A stretch of DNA of 64,000 bases from Synaphobranchus kaupii (Eukaryota; Chordata; Actinopteri; Anguilliformes; Synaphobranchidae): positions 50,985,579 to 51,049,578 of the forward strand of contig CM056379.1 of the NCBI GenBank assembly GCA_029718625.1, in the 5' to 3' direction. A program made the translations under genes and the position numbers. Under the pieces are notes generated by a model that was given only the letters and a program-made list of their open reading frames with translations, was not told where the DNA came from and ran no database searches. Positions 10,798 to 22,030 of the stretch are shown here, in pieces (position 1 is the stretch's first letter; every line of letters begins with the position of its first letter).

Positions 10798-12151
10798 TGT
10801 AATGGTTACACAGGGACATTTTGGGACTCTGGCTTCCTGATCATGAGACTGGACCCCCTGCGGAGTCCTTCACCTGGAGTCCTGATCAGACTGAGGCACA
10901 ATGGAGTGTCTGTACCCTTCTTCATATGACTCTGAGATGAACACAGACTGCTTGATCGATCAGGCACCGGGTTGGGCAGGAACACCCCCCTCTTTAGAGA
11001 AGGAGAGGGGGGACCCAAATTTAACACACAAACGCACACCCTGAGGTGATTGGAAATAGCTGGTCCATCTATGTTTCATTGTTGGTTCCAAGGGAATGAG
11101 CCAATCTATTGTATGGGTGCCCTAAAGCCATCTACCAATTGGGATCAAAGGGATTTTGACCATAAAAACCCATGTAACTTTACCAACGTCACTCTGATGG
11201 GAAAGACGCAGTCTTACCCGTACCAGACGCACCACTGAACCCGGACGGCTCTGATGGTAAAGATGCTGTGTTACGCCTACCAGACGCACCACTGAAACCC
11301 TGACGGACTTCTGCGTTTCCCAACCCGCATCTCGCCTGATCACCGAGACAGAGTTGGCCTGCCACCGTCCACAGAATAAACCAAGCTGGTTTATTTTCAA
11401 CAGCTGTTTTGAGGACACGTTTCTTTAAACTGTTCCTCTACTGTCTCTGGCCGGATCCAAGTGGAGATCTGTGCATGTCCACGTCGATCTGACTGGAAAC
11501 CTGTTGCGACCCGACTTCGGAGAAGAAGTCTCCAGGAGTCCATGCACCTGCCGGGACCTTGGACCAGCTGACGAGCTGACATCACTTACGGAATCGGGAC
11601 TGGCCTCCCTTTGTTACCGTTAAGTATTGAAACGCATTTTATTTAGCACTGACATCAATTGATAGGCTATCATAAAACCTGTAATACCCAGTTGAGGTCA
11701 TTTTACTGCTGGTTCCTACTTTTGTTTGTATTTTGTTTTGCTATGTGCGTTTCGGTCGGGAATAGCCAATTTCCCTGACCTTATAGTTTTACACTGTTAA
11801 AACTTTATATGTATGAGACTGATAAAACGAGCTAACCACAAAATATAGTTTAGCGTGTCATTAACCCATAACACAAACTAACCTTTGTTAATGGTAGGAC
11901 TTAATTAGCTTCTATATTTAGCCATCACATAATTATCATTTCCTCTGATTAAGATCAAGTCATAGAATGTTATATCAATTATTATTTCTATTATTCACAT
12001 ATTCATAGTTGTAGCCAATAAAACATGTCATTTTTCCAACCCATTGTCGTGTCTATGTTATTTCACTAAGTTGGGCTCTACTGACGTATAGAATTCTAAC
12101 TGAGTGTTGAACTTAATTCATTCTGAATAAAAGTGACCAAACCTCACTACA
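10798..12151. mobile_element. Solo LTR, 1,354 bp
   Basis: Begins TGTAATGG, ends CACTACA, and is flanked by the 4-bp duplication GCAC (10,794-10,797 and 12,152-12,155). Its removal restores the LINE ORF1 frame (GNLFIGCNTEVEMEKAKIMG). It contains AATAAA near 12,125, close to its right end, which suggests plus orientation, and a 56-bp tandem duplication at about 11,193-11,305 (ACCAGACGCACCACTGAA twice). TG...CA ends with a 4-bp duplication fit a Gypsy-type or retroviral LTR. Family unknown. Confidence 0.75.
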
Positions 12152-12528
12152 GCACCCTATGAACAAGTTTCCATCTCCCAAAACTCTCGCATACTTCACT
12201 TCTCCAACTTGTCCTCTAATGATTTTTGTTAGCTTCAGCGAATCGACTTACTTTGACTTTCTTTACTCCCCCCTCTACCTCAAATCTCAGCACTACATTT
12301 ATCATTCCTTTCTTCAGGTCTTTCTCCTCATGGTCTGTCCCCCTCACTCTCCGTTCCACCTGAGCTAGCTCCGTTCTTTTTCTTTCTCTTACGGCTACTT
12401 TCCTTCATGGATCTACTCCCTCTCACCACTTCTTCCCACTCACTCTCCCTCCTCTCATCTTCCTCACTCAACTCCATGCTGTTGCCAGCTAGCCAACTCC
12501 AGTTTGGAGTTAGCGTTATGTCCACCAA
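12152..12528 (-). pseudogene. LINE ORF1 N-terminal part
   Basis: Minus-strand frame beginning MVDITLTPNWSWLAGNSMEL, rich in Glu, Arg, Lys and Ser (SMKESSRKRKKKNGASSGG), as usual for the start of such ORF1 proteins. A frameshift or stop near 12,328 separates it from the following part, which then runs through the solo LTR site into GCNTEVEMEK. A second Met (MELSEEDERRE) is an equally possible start. Confidence 0.6.
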
Positions 12529-12640
12529 TGTCCCGGTTTGTTTTCAATTGGTCTTTCAGCTAGAATGTTAAACAGAAAACACTTCTCCGTTTTCGTCTCC
12601 ATCTCGCGCCTGAGTTCCACTTCCGGGCGCTTCTATATCA

Positions 12641-13297
12641 TTTTGTTTCTTTACGAATGTCAGGGCTGTTAGTTGGTTTCTCTACCTGCTTAAAGAATTG
12701 TTCTTGTTTTTGTAGTAGAGCTGTTTAGCTGCCTGAAGCTCAGGGTATTAGTTTCTATTTCCCTTATTTTCCTTTCCTTGTTCCACTCCCACTCTCTAGT
12801 TTCTGAGAGTTTGAGTTTTATTTTTATTTTCATTTATTTCACCAGTTATCGGGCGTTCTAGTCACGTTCCGAAGATGTATTGTTTTTTCTTTCCTGTTCT
12901 CACCTTTCCTCCTTTGTTTACATTCGCCAGTTTATGTGGCTATCCCATTTTTACAAGGGTGTTTTTTGTTTGGCTACGGCCGGGAGTTTTTCATCCCTTT
13001 TTCCTTTGTCGCGTTTGGCTCATTGTAATAGAGCAAACCCTCACAGAAACAACATGAGGAAACGCATATCAGGTGCGGGAAGTGGAGACACAAAATGGGT
13101 AAAAGGGAAAACACGGAACGGAATACACATAGAAACGGAAAACCGGGAAATCAAGACACAGAGGCACGAGACGTGACACGTTACCACTCCACAAGGTCCA
13201 GTTCGCTCCGGTTTATATATTGTGATTGTTTTGTTTAGATACCACATTAGATTAGGTCATAAAATATACATTTAATAATCGTTTTGTTAGCCTATAT
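12641..13297. other. Unassigned, possible LTR-like fragment
   Basis: No gene. The segment 12,658-13,178 starts TGTCAGGG and ends CGTGACA, so it could be an LTR fragment, but I find no target duplication and no internal retroviral sequence. Confidence 0.3.
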
Positions 13298-13503
13298 CAG
13301 GGGTAAGGAACCCTGGTCCTGGAGAGACACAGGGTCTGCTGGTTTTAGTTGTTACTCGCCACTTAATTGATCAATTAAAGCAGTTAATTACACAGTTAAC
13401 TCACCTCACCTGGTTTCTTTGGTCTAAGTAGTTGCTGTATTTAAGGTGAAAACAAAAACCAGCAGACCCTGCGGCTCTCCAGGACCAGGGCTCCCTACCC
13501 CTG
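13298..13503. mobile_element. hAT MITE, 206 bp (copy 1)
   Basis: Inverted ends (CAGGGGTAAGGAACCCTGGT and complement), internal ACCAGCAGACCCTG motifs in both orientations, and a perfect 8-bp duplication GCCTATAT at 13,290-13,297 and 13,504-13,511. Same family and length as 42,398-42,603. Confidence 0.88.
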
Positions 13504-14116
13504 GCCTATATGGAGAGTTGAAGTTGTTTTAATGACCTGTTGACATTTTCTGTACACAGAGAATGCACATGCGGAGCGGAAGCGAGTGGCCGTTACATTT
13601 CCACACCCATATCAATTGATGTATATATTTAAACCCAGGGCTGAAGCGGAGCGGTTGCGAAGCGGTCTTGCGGTTGTGAAGCTTTTTTTCACCTCTAGTC
13701 TATTTTTTCGAGAGTGGGACGAGACCGATTCTGTAATGACCTTTTACAGTAACTTTACTGTAATGTTATTTTACAGTTAAGAAACTGATACCGTAATTGC
13801 TATTGTTGTGTAGCTAATACCGTTTTACCACATTACAGTAATTCAAATAGTTGCATTTTACCATGTTATTAATAAATAGTAGCTTTACCGTTATTTCAAT
13901 GTACAGTAAATTACATGTTTATGGATATATATTGTAAATTACAAATATTAGCATTTCCCAAAAGTATTATTAAAAAAGTTAAAATTTTGATCATTTCAAA
14001 AAAGCAACACTTGCTCACATTACAAAAAAATTACTTGGTCAGGAAAGACAGGGAATTAACAGTGTATTTTGAATAAGCACCACTAAAAACAATAAAGTTT
14101 TAACTGCTGCCTGAGT
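13504..14116. other. Intergenic, TACAGTA-rich
   Basis: No gene. Repeated TTTACAGTAA and TTACCGT motifs in 13,730-13,930 suggest a decayed low-complexity fish repeat. Confidence 0.4.
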
Positions 14117-14256
14117 AAAATCATGACTGTCTGAATCTGAACCCTATCTACTGCGTCTTGTCTTCTGTGTACTAGCGTGCTGTATACTGCTTACTGTATA
14201 CTGTTTAGTGACATGCAGTATGCGAAGAATATCCTCCATACTATTATCTTATTATC
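14117..14256. repeat. Fragment of the GTGTCCGAAT dispersed repeat
   Basis: Matches the first 130 bases or so of the repeat seen at 23,890 and, inverted, at 39,748-40,380 (CCCTATCTACTG, GCGAAGAATATCCTCCATAC). It stops abruptly at 14,256 where a TGTCACGG... segment begins. Confidence 0.6.
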
Positions 14257-15411
14257 TGTCACGGTTTTACTATCATTCATTCCATCTCTGCGTTTATGGT
14301 TCTCTGCAGCCGTGAGCTGGCGTTCCAGTTTCGTTTTCGCCGACCGCTCCGTGTTTTCCCGTCTTCCGCTCATTACCTGGCACACCTGTTCCTGGTTTCC
14401 TTTGTGCTATTTAAGCATGCTGTTTCCGCCTTCCGGTGCTTGTGTGCCTTTGTTGCCATGTTTCATCAAGCCAGGTAAAAAGGTATAGCCTGAGGACTGG
14501 ATTTTTGTCTTTGACAAACATTCAGGAACTTCCTAGAGGTAGGTTAGATTCCTATTTTCTCTAGTTTTGGTTTCTTTTACCATTGTGCTTATAATGGAGT
14601 GAGTTGGTTGGAGGACCAGACGTGCCAGAAGGGGTTTCAGACAAGTGACTCTGGAGAAACACCAATAAAACGGAGCGGACTCTGTAGGAGGGAGAGGGAA
14701 AAACGGAAAACAGAAAAGCTCCAGCTCCCAGTACGAGGGAGTGAGAAAGGAGACTTAAAAGGGGAGAAAAGGAAAACAACCCAACGAATCGGGCGAACTG
14801 ACAAAAAAGTCAGCCAGGGAAAATACTTAGAAAAACAAAACCTCTGCTCTCAAGATAAGAGAGGAATCTAAAGAGACGACAGAAACAAACAATAGGAAAA
14901 CAACCCAACAAATCGGGCGAACTGACAAAAAGTCAGCGAGAGAAAATACTTAGAAAAACAAAAACGCTGCTCTCAAAATAAGAGAGGAATCTAAAGAGGC
15001 GACAAAACAAACAATAAGGGAAACAACCCGGAAGTATCGGGCGAAACGCTCGTAGGCAAGAGCGAGAAATAGAACGACAGAAAAACAGACTCTAGCTCGC
15101 ACTAAAAGCGAGAATACCTAGTAAGCTTTCTAAACGTACTGCTATCAAGACCCACGTTGTTTAGGAAAGCAGAAACAAAGCGTTCAATAGGGAGTACTGG
15201 TCCTATACCTTACCAGCTTGAATGTTAAGCGAAATAACATGGAAGCGCCGATACCAGAAGACGAAAGTATAAATAGCCGGCGGAAACAATGAACAGGTGA
15301 AATCACTAAGTGCTGGCGTGAAACGAAAACTCAGCGTGGAATATGGAAAATCTGATAGAGTGCTTAATACAGGTAAAACAGAGCTAGGGAAAGGCAAGCA
15401 CAACCCATGAC
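14257..15411. mobile_element. Candidate solo LTR or LTR-like segment
   Basis: Begins TGTCACGG and ends CCCATGACA, interrupting a dispersed repeat on its left. The repeat does not resume on the right and no target duplication is visible, so the right boundary is uncertain. It holds a 124-bp tandem array. Confidence 0.3.
14771..15085. repeat. Tandem array, 124-bp period, about 2.5 units
   Basis: Units begin at 14,771, 14,895 and 15,019 (GGAAAACAACCC..ATCGGGCGAA). The first two are complete and about 90% alike; the third is diverged after about 35 bases. Strongly purine-rich on the plus strand. Confidence 0.75.
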
Positions 15412-16549
15412 AGTGCTTTAGTTATTCGCCTTTTGTTTTGTCTCTGACGTTTATCAGAGCTAGAGGTTAGCTACCAGTTTATTTTTCTCACGCTGAGTTC
15501 GCCCATTCTGTGGGTTTTATTTTTGGGTATATATTTATGTTCCCATTCATAATGACTCCAAGGAAAATGTTACATTAATCTATCACATATGAGCACACAG
15601 TAAATTGGAATGAGAATTTTCCATGCCCTAAGTGACAAGTATATACGCCATAGCCTATGTTATGTACGATTACATGAAAATAAAATAGTATTCCGTCATC
15701 TGCAAAATGCTGCCAAATGTTCTTCAATGAAAATCGGTAGCCTACATCAAATATAAAATTAATGATTACACTACAGTATGTGAAATGCACTCAAAATGCG
15801 AAAATGACAACAGGCCTGTCAATCATATTGGACAAGAAAGTGCTCAAGTGGAAAAACTAACGTACATATGTAGCCAGCGAGACCTACCGTATTTTAGAAG
15901 CAGAACTACTTACATATCGGGAAGGGAAAACTCCCGTCGGGCAATGCGTTTTCAGAGTGGTCATGAATCGTGTATCAATAAAGATAAAACACGAAGTTTG
16001 TGGTTTGCACTCATAGTTTGACTGCAGGAACAACGAATGTCTCAATTGAGCAAAATCTTGCCGCCGCCATCCTGGTCACTAGGCATCTGCGCAAAGGGGT
16101 TAAGGACTTGGGAGAGTCGGTCTCTTGCAGGATGGGTTGGAGTTGTAGTCTCCCGTGGGACTGGCACTGAAAATGGGTAATTAGTGAAGAGGCATGGTTA
16201 AGGGATTGTCTGGGTAACCGACAGGGGGAACAATGATGCAATAATAACTTGTAAAATTCAAATACACCCCCCACATCCATACACTGAAATTGCAAATACC
16301 AAGTGTTTTTATGTTTTTATGACAGAGAGATTATACCTAATTTGAATTCCTCCATTCAAATTCAGACAGCCACACGCGGATGGATATCAACAACCTTGCA
16401 TTTCACAGGGGCCCCTGTCTTCCGGCTAGTTCCCACTTTAGAAGCGCACTTAGTCCCCTCATCAGGATTGATCCTTACGAAGAATCTTTACATACACACC
16501 AAATTAATCAATATGTTAGTGATACTGATACTTTGAATGTGAAACAACT
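15412..16549. other. Intergenic, nothing recognised
   Basis: No gene model. A GC-rich patch at 16,055-16,085 (TTGCCGCCGCCATCCTGG) resembles a YY1 site but has no adjoining exon that I can identify. Confidence 0.4.
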
Positions 16550-17129
16550 GAGAGTCATATTTTACCATTTGTAACAGGATGACACCATACGTCTCAAAAT
16601 CTTATAATACTGGTAGGAATAGGTAGAAACAGGTTAGATAAGCATCCCATGAATTTTATTTTATAGAAATATCATTACACCTTTGAGTAAAATGCTAATT
16701 GATGGCATCCAAATTTGCCATGTTCACTGGGTAGGATTCATATAAAATTCTGTCAATATTCTGTTTCCAACCTCCAATGTGTACCAAACATTTCCCAGGT
16801 ACAGATTCAAACATGGGGAATCCACATAAATGTTTTAAAACCATCCAGGGACCGCCCAAACCCTACTGCAGGCCCACCCCCACAAACACTATGTAGTACA
16901 CATTCTCTATGCTCCAGAGGTTTTAGGAAGACACATTTTGGAGCATTGCTTCTTCAACCTTTCTAAGATATTCCCTGATGTGTTTTCACACTTGAGACAC
17001 TTCCACGACTCATTACTCGGGACAGGGGAAAATAACCATCCCCATATTTTCAGGGAATGTATTAGAAAGGTTGAAGAAGCTATGCTGTATGGTGTCATCC
17101 TGTTTCAAATGGTAAAATATAACTCCTGA
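16550..17129. repeat. Inverted-repeat element
   Basis: Left arm about 16,550-16,591 (TTTACCATTTGTAACAGGAT) is complementary to 17,087-17,129 (ATCCTGTTTCAAATGGTAAA). A second nested pair lies at 16,943-16,978 and 17,051-17,085 (CTTCTTCAACCTTTCTAAG). Non-coding; superfamily unknown. Confidence 0.6.
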
Positions 17130-17339
17130 GGCAAATATGTACAGACCATAATCTGTAATTAATTTAACACTGACAAAACAACAAAACAGAATGTTCCTAG
17201 AGGGAACTTTTGTTCAAATTACAATGATTCAACCAGATATCTAGCTCTGAAAGACACAATAAGAAGCACATGGTGCATCATTCCAATTCATATATGGATT
17301 AAAAAGTTTTGTTTTTTTCTGTACACGTATGTTTCAACA

Positions 17340-18035
17340 GTGGGGTCTGAGCTATCAAACGAGCCCCAAACCATCACTCTGTTGCCAGATATGGAGTAGA
17401 TGTGGATGGATCACTGCAAGGGTTATTTCTCCGGACTCATTTTCCTATAGAACTCTATGGGGAAAAAAGTCAGGAGAAACAACCCTTAAAGTGATCCATC
17501 CACATCTACTCCATATCTGGCAACAGAGTGATGGTTTGGGGCTCGTTTGATAGCTCAGACCCTTGATAACTTACAGCCATTTAGCCAGCTATGTGTTCCA
17601 TACTGTACCAGTGTAATTTACAGCTGAATCTAGTCTCACCCCCCAATTTCCATAGAGATCCATTCAAATGCAGAGAGGTTATATTATCGCTTGTAACAGT
17701 ACCTGAAAATAAGATATCGACAGTTTTTTGATGTTGATGGTCACAGACTTCAGGAAGTAACAGCATGTAAAGGATATGCGACCAAATATGAAATATGATA
17801 CTTTAAAAATACGTTAAAGCAAAGGGTATGAATACTTATGTAAATGAGAAATTTTATTTTTTTATTTTTAATAAATTTGCAAAAATCTCAAAAAAACTTT
17901 TTTCACATTGTCATTATGGGGTGTTGTGTGTAGAATTTTGAGGGAAAAAATGAATTTAATCAATTTTGGAATAAGGCTGTAACAGAACAAAATGTGGAAA
18001 AAGTGAAGCGCTGTGAATACTTTCCGGATGCACTG
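17340..18035. mobile_element. Tc1 element with foldback module (copy 2), left end lost
   Basis: Same structure as 2,961-3,623. The palindrome is centred near 17,450 (arms CCAAACCATCACTCTGTTGC and complement), the transposase tail is at about 17,735-17,795, and the right TIR ends TTTCCGGATGCACTG followed by TA. The left TIR is absent; the copy starts within the palindrome arm. Confidence 0.7.
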
Positions 18036-18981
18036 TACATGGGGAAAGACCTATACTGGAGCCAACCGCAGTGGCGCTAGTGAGCAACGGCACAATGGCC
18101 GCTCCCAGCCCAACCAGGAAGTGAGCTTCAAAAAACGAAAGCCCAGTCTTGGCCCCTTGAGATAAACTCATTGTGACTATAGGCTACAGACACTATTCGT
18201 GGCTGTTGTAGCTTATCAAAAAAAAAATCGCTACCACATTTGTATGCTGATACATTTACTTACATTATTCACTTGTTTTCAAATACTGATGACAAATAGT
18301 GTAACGTTATTCCTATTCTTTCTGGTGCTTGTATACATTATAATGGGCACATATGTGTGAAATAACTTTTATAAACTTGTAATGGTTATGCTAAGCTAAT
18401 ACTCGTTATGGGCGCAGCCATGTGTTAGTTTACATTGTCAATAGTAGGCTACAGTATGTCATTCAATGCATTCTGGGAGGTAACGTTGCTACGTAGGCTA
18501 TGTTTCGCCCGCATAATGAATATCCCGGAAAATAGCTTATTGGTAGCTTAGCCCCTGTCTTAGTGCAACTGTCATTGTGCTTTTTTGTGGGCCCACTCAT
18601 GAAAATTTAACACCCCCTCTGTTGATTTGCTCTGGCGCCGGGCCTGTATATTACACTAGTAAAAGGGGACGGAGAATTAGACAGTGAACTTTTTACCGTA
18701 ATTACTCAAAAATGTACAAATGAGCTTTTCAGCACTCACAGCAAACTTTTTACCGTAATTACTCAAAAATGTGCACATACACTTTTCAACACTTCAAATT
18801 TGCACATGCGCTTTTCAACAAAGGGGATTAGACAGCCAGCCAGACAGTCAGTTACCTACATTCAGTCTTCTAGGCCTGCCCGCTCTGCGTCCAGGCAAAC
18901 AGTATAAAGAAAATAAGAAACCTGGCATGGATTCTCTCTCTCTCTTTCTCTCACTTTCTCTCACCACAAACACACACACAC
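18036..18981. other. Intergenic with a short direct repeat
   Basis: No gene. CTTTTTACCGTAATTACTCA occurs twice, near 18,689 and 18,748 (about 59-bp spacing). CT- and CA-rich microsatellite at 18,930-18,981. Confidence 0.45.
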
Positions 18982-19153
18982 CAGTGGCTAGACCATTTCA
19001 ACTGGGGGGGGGCCCGGTTCTGTTAGGGTGGGTAGTTAAATTACACCTTTTTGCTAAGTGATTCTGTAATTTTAGACTCCTAATTCAGGGGGCCACAGGG
19101 GGGATCCAAGTTTGTTGTCCAGGGGGCACTGCCCCCCCCCAGAACCACCACTG
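18982..19153. mobile_element. Short hAT-like MITE, 172 bp
   Basis: Ends CAGTGGCTAGACC and complement-like GAACCACCACTG, flanked by ACACACAC on both sides. The flanks are low-complexity, so the 8-bp duplication is only weak support. Confidence 0.45.
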
Positions 19154-19844
19154 ACACACACACATTCTCTAACATAAAAATTACATTACTACAATAACTT
19201 GTAGGTTAACAAGCATAAATACATTGAGGCCCACGGCACACTGGTTTAAATCACAGAACGGAAAAGCATCGCCTTGTGCATAAGGTGAATTAGGTAGCAA
19301 GCTAACGGCAATTGAAATGTAAGGGCGCTTTCACACCTGTAGTTCATTTGCTTTGTTCTGAGTCAGGGACAAATTTGATACAATGTTGCACTTGCCCTGG
19401 GTTTGGTTTCTGTTCACACTGCAACATACAACATACAACAGCGGACCAAAACTTGTAAACAAACGCCATGTGCAAGCAAACTGTTCTCTCATTGGTCAGA
19501 ATTTGTACGTTTTGTAAGGTCTCTAAGTGCGGTAATGTAACTAACGTTGCAAGACTATTTCTATGAAAAATTTTGGTAAGGTTAATCAGCATAACAAATG
19601 GAGATAACGTTACTCACCATTTCCATCATCCGACTCAATTTCGGCAGAATAACTGGTGTTGTTGATCGAAGTATTTTGTCCAGCTAGTCAAACCAGGAAA
19701 CTTGTCCTTTTCCTCCCCATAACTTCCACTTCTGCCAAGATCATCTCGCACTTTCACATACTGTAGTCAAAGTTATTTTGGTCTCGCGCTACACTGTTCA
19801 ACAGACCAGTAAAAGCCCTTTTCCTTCAGTCGGTCGCTAAACAG
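19154..19844. other. Intergenic, nothing recognised
   Basis: No coding sequence or clear repeat boundary identified. Confidence 0.35.
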
Positions 19845-20006
19845 GGGGGTATTTCACAAAGCAGGATTACTGAGTTAGCTGGATAACTGCACTGAGCAAA
19901 ACCCGGAACCCTCCCAAATCTGGAACATGGAACAAGGTAAAAAGAGCTGTTCTGGGTTTTACTCAGTACAGTTATCCAGCTAACTCCTGCTTTGTGAAAT
20001 ACCCCC
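19845..20006. mobile_element. Palindromic MITE, 162 bp
   Basis: Both ends read GGGGGTATTTCACAAAGCAG inward and continue as inverted repeats for about 50 bp. CAG flanks both sides (19,842-19,844 and 20,007-20,009), a possible 3-bp duplication. The overlapping 188-codon minus-strand frame (19,826-20,392) is a chance frame. Confidence 0.65.
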
Positions 20007-20692
20007 CAGTATGCACACTTCGGTGCTCTTGTACGTGTTCGCCAGCATCTGAGAAATGTGATCATCTGGCCAAATCTCAATGAGGCATTGGCTGCATTCC
20101 AATAGTCAAATTCGAGCAAGGAAGGATCCTCTATGGTAAAGCCCCACAGAAAGCAGTGAAATCGCCTCCTACAATTTTTAATATGATTGGTTATTGCACC
20201 ACATTCCCCGTCTCGTCTGGACGGCTCGCATTGCAAGCAATCCCAACATGCCTTCCAGACACGAGGAATCGCCTCACATTGAAAATGAATGGAGGCAGAG
20301 TCATCGCACAAGAAATCCACTCCACACCACTTTCTGTGGGGCTTTCCCGTAAGTGAGTGACCTGAAATTACCACTTTCTGCCTAAGGCGCACTCCATGCG
20401 GAGTTAAGTTTGATAATCAGATCCTTCTCCGAGCTATGTTTAATGTCTGAAGATTTTGTTTGATTTTATTTTATAATAATCACTATGCCAATAGTAATGA
20501 TAGTGATAATAATATTGTTTTTTGAATGCTGTTTTCTTTGATTGTTTTGTGTTAAATATTGATTCATGTTTTGTGTTCAATATTAATTAATGTGTTATCA
20601 GTTGATATTGACAGGCTTCAAATGTGATATTATGACTGTGATATCACTCAGCATGTGAAAATGTCAAAATATGGTAAGTTTCAAGTCTCGAT
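20007..20692. other. Intergenic, nothing recognised
   Basis: No gene or repeat identified; low-complexity TTGTTTTTTGAATG-like stretch at 20,510-20,560. Confidence 0.35.
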
Positions 20693-20747
20693 GGCAGCAG
20701 AGTGATGGTTTGAGGCTCGTTTGATACCGCAGACCCTTGATGACTTA

Positions 20748-21978
20748 AGCTGCCTTTCCACTGAATACGACTACGCAAGCGACAGTCGGATTGCGCCCCC
20801 TAGTGTCAGTCGTTCCACACTATTGAATAGGTCGTACTGAGTCAGTCATTCTGCCGCAATGTGAGAGAGCACCCGGTACTAAATATTGTTGCCCTGGAGG
20901 GGTATAGGGACATAAACAAGAAAATGGAGCTTGGAAAAAGTTCAGGGAGAATAATTGAAACAATTTTAAAGAGCATTTACATTACATTACATTACAGGCA
21001 TTTAGCAGACGCTCTTATCCAGAGCGACTTACACAACTTTTTTTTAGCATTTTTTACATATTATCCATTTACACAGCTGGATATATAGCCTACTTAATCA
21101 ATTCAAGTTAAGTACCTTGCTCAAGGGTACAATGGCAGTGTCCTCCCTGGGAATCGAACCTGCAACCTTCCGGTTACAAGGCCAGTTCCTTAACCATTAT
21201 AGCCTACTATACTGCTGCTCGGTCGGACAAAAAAATTTAATCAGAAGTATGTGAACAACCTAGCTGTGGTGCACAAATGGATGTCAGATCCCCGGAGTTA
21301 ACAGTGGCCAAATGACCACCAGAATTTAGGAGGGAACACGTCAACATGAAAAACAACACAGCACTAGATTCATAGCCTAACTCACTCACCTTACATAGTT
21401 CCATTTAACGTCGTTGGCTCAAGTACGCTAACGTATAGGCCTACTACACAATGCAGAGAAATGTTCAATATTCAGTGGCAGGAAACAGTTGGTCAAGTCT
21501 AGCAAATGGATAACATCTGCATTTTCACTTGTACTGTAGCTTGATTCACTGTAGCTAGCAAGCACCAGCCTGATAGCAGGCTACTTATAACACCTAACGT
21601 TTTCATTTAAAATAACACATACATGGAAAATCGTTTAAAATATCCTTATTTATTAACCCAATGCTCATCAAAAACCATCAATCAATCGATAATTATCTTG
21701 CTTATTTTGCTTGGTTGATTTCGTGGCAATAGGCTACATTCTCCATTGACATCTACTGTATGTTAGCCAGCATCATTTCATCATTTCCGGTCTGGTGTGG
21801 GAGTAAATTCTGTCGGACAAGTTGAAAATGTTTAACGTATCCATAGCCTCGGTCGGACAGAAAATCTCCGCAGCGCAGTCCACCTGAGCTCCTCGCATCC
21901 GATACGTGACTGGCCATAGAAAATGAATGACTTCCAGTAAGTTGTTGTACATATGTCGTATTCAGTGGAAAGGCGGCT
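20748..21978. mobile_element. PIF/Harbinger-like non-autonomous element, 1,231 bp
   Basis: Ends AGCTGCCTTTCCACTGAATA and AGCCGCCTTTCCACTGAATA (reverse complement of the right end), flanked by TTA on each side (20,745-20,747, 21,979-21,981). A 3-bp TWA-type duplication is typical of PIF/Harbinger. The interrupted module supplies an independent check of the boundaries. No transposase. Confidence 0.7.
20977..21225 (-). mobile_element. tRNA-derived SINE, minus strand
   Basis: Read on the minus strand: a tRNA-like head with A box (TGGTTAAGGAACTGG) and B box (GGTTCGATTCCC), a GAGCAAGGTACTTAA body, and a tail AAGTCGCTCTGGATAAGAGC..GCTAAATGCCTGTAATGTAATG. This is the common fish SINE architecture whose tail is also found in fragments at 1,750, 4,107, 49,443 and 51,028. 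It lies inside the PIF-like element. Confidence 0.75.
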
Positions 21979-22030
21979 TTACAACCATTTAGCCAACCAT
22001 GGGTTCCATACTATTCCTGTGTAATTTGCA

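Larger units (their letters stand above)
5242..12640 (-). mobile_element. I/Nimb-type LINE retrotransposon, decayed and interrupted
   Basis: Non-LTR retrotransposon on the minus strand. ORF1 starts near 12,528 and continues beyond a solo LTR to about 10,150; ORF2 follows to 5,242. Insertions at 6,854-9,299 and 10,798-12,151 split it, and removing either insertion with one target duplication restores the reading frame. The RT resembles the I/Nimb group (NYRPIALTSHICKLMER, FADDG box). The endonuclease is internally deleted and no RNase H is seen at the 3' end. Sequence upstream of 12,528 to about 12,640 looks like its 5' leader. Clade assignment is from motif memory. Confidence 0.7.
20693..22030. 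mobile_element. Half copy of the foldback module, interrupted
   Basis: 20,693-20,747 (GCAGCAGAGTGATGGTTTGA..) and 21,979-22,030 (ACAACCATTTAGCCAACC..) are two parts of one module arm as seen at 63,740-63,850. They are separated by a PIF/Harbinger-like insertion. Confidence 0.65.

Noticed and set aside
12658..13178. Solo LTR
   Set aside because: TG..CA ends only; no target duplication, no polyadenylation signal in place and no related copy in the window.
19826..20392. 188-codon minus-strand frame
   Set aside because: Its C-terminal third is a palindromic MITE and the rest has no recognisable domain; likely a chance frame.
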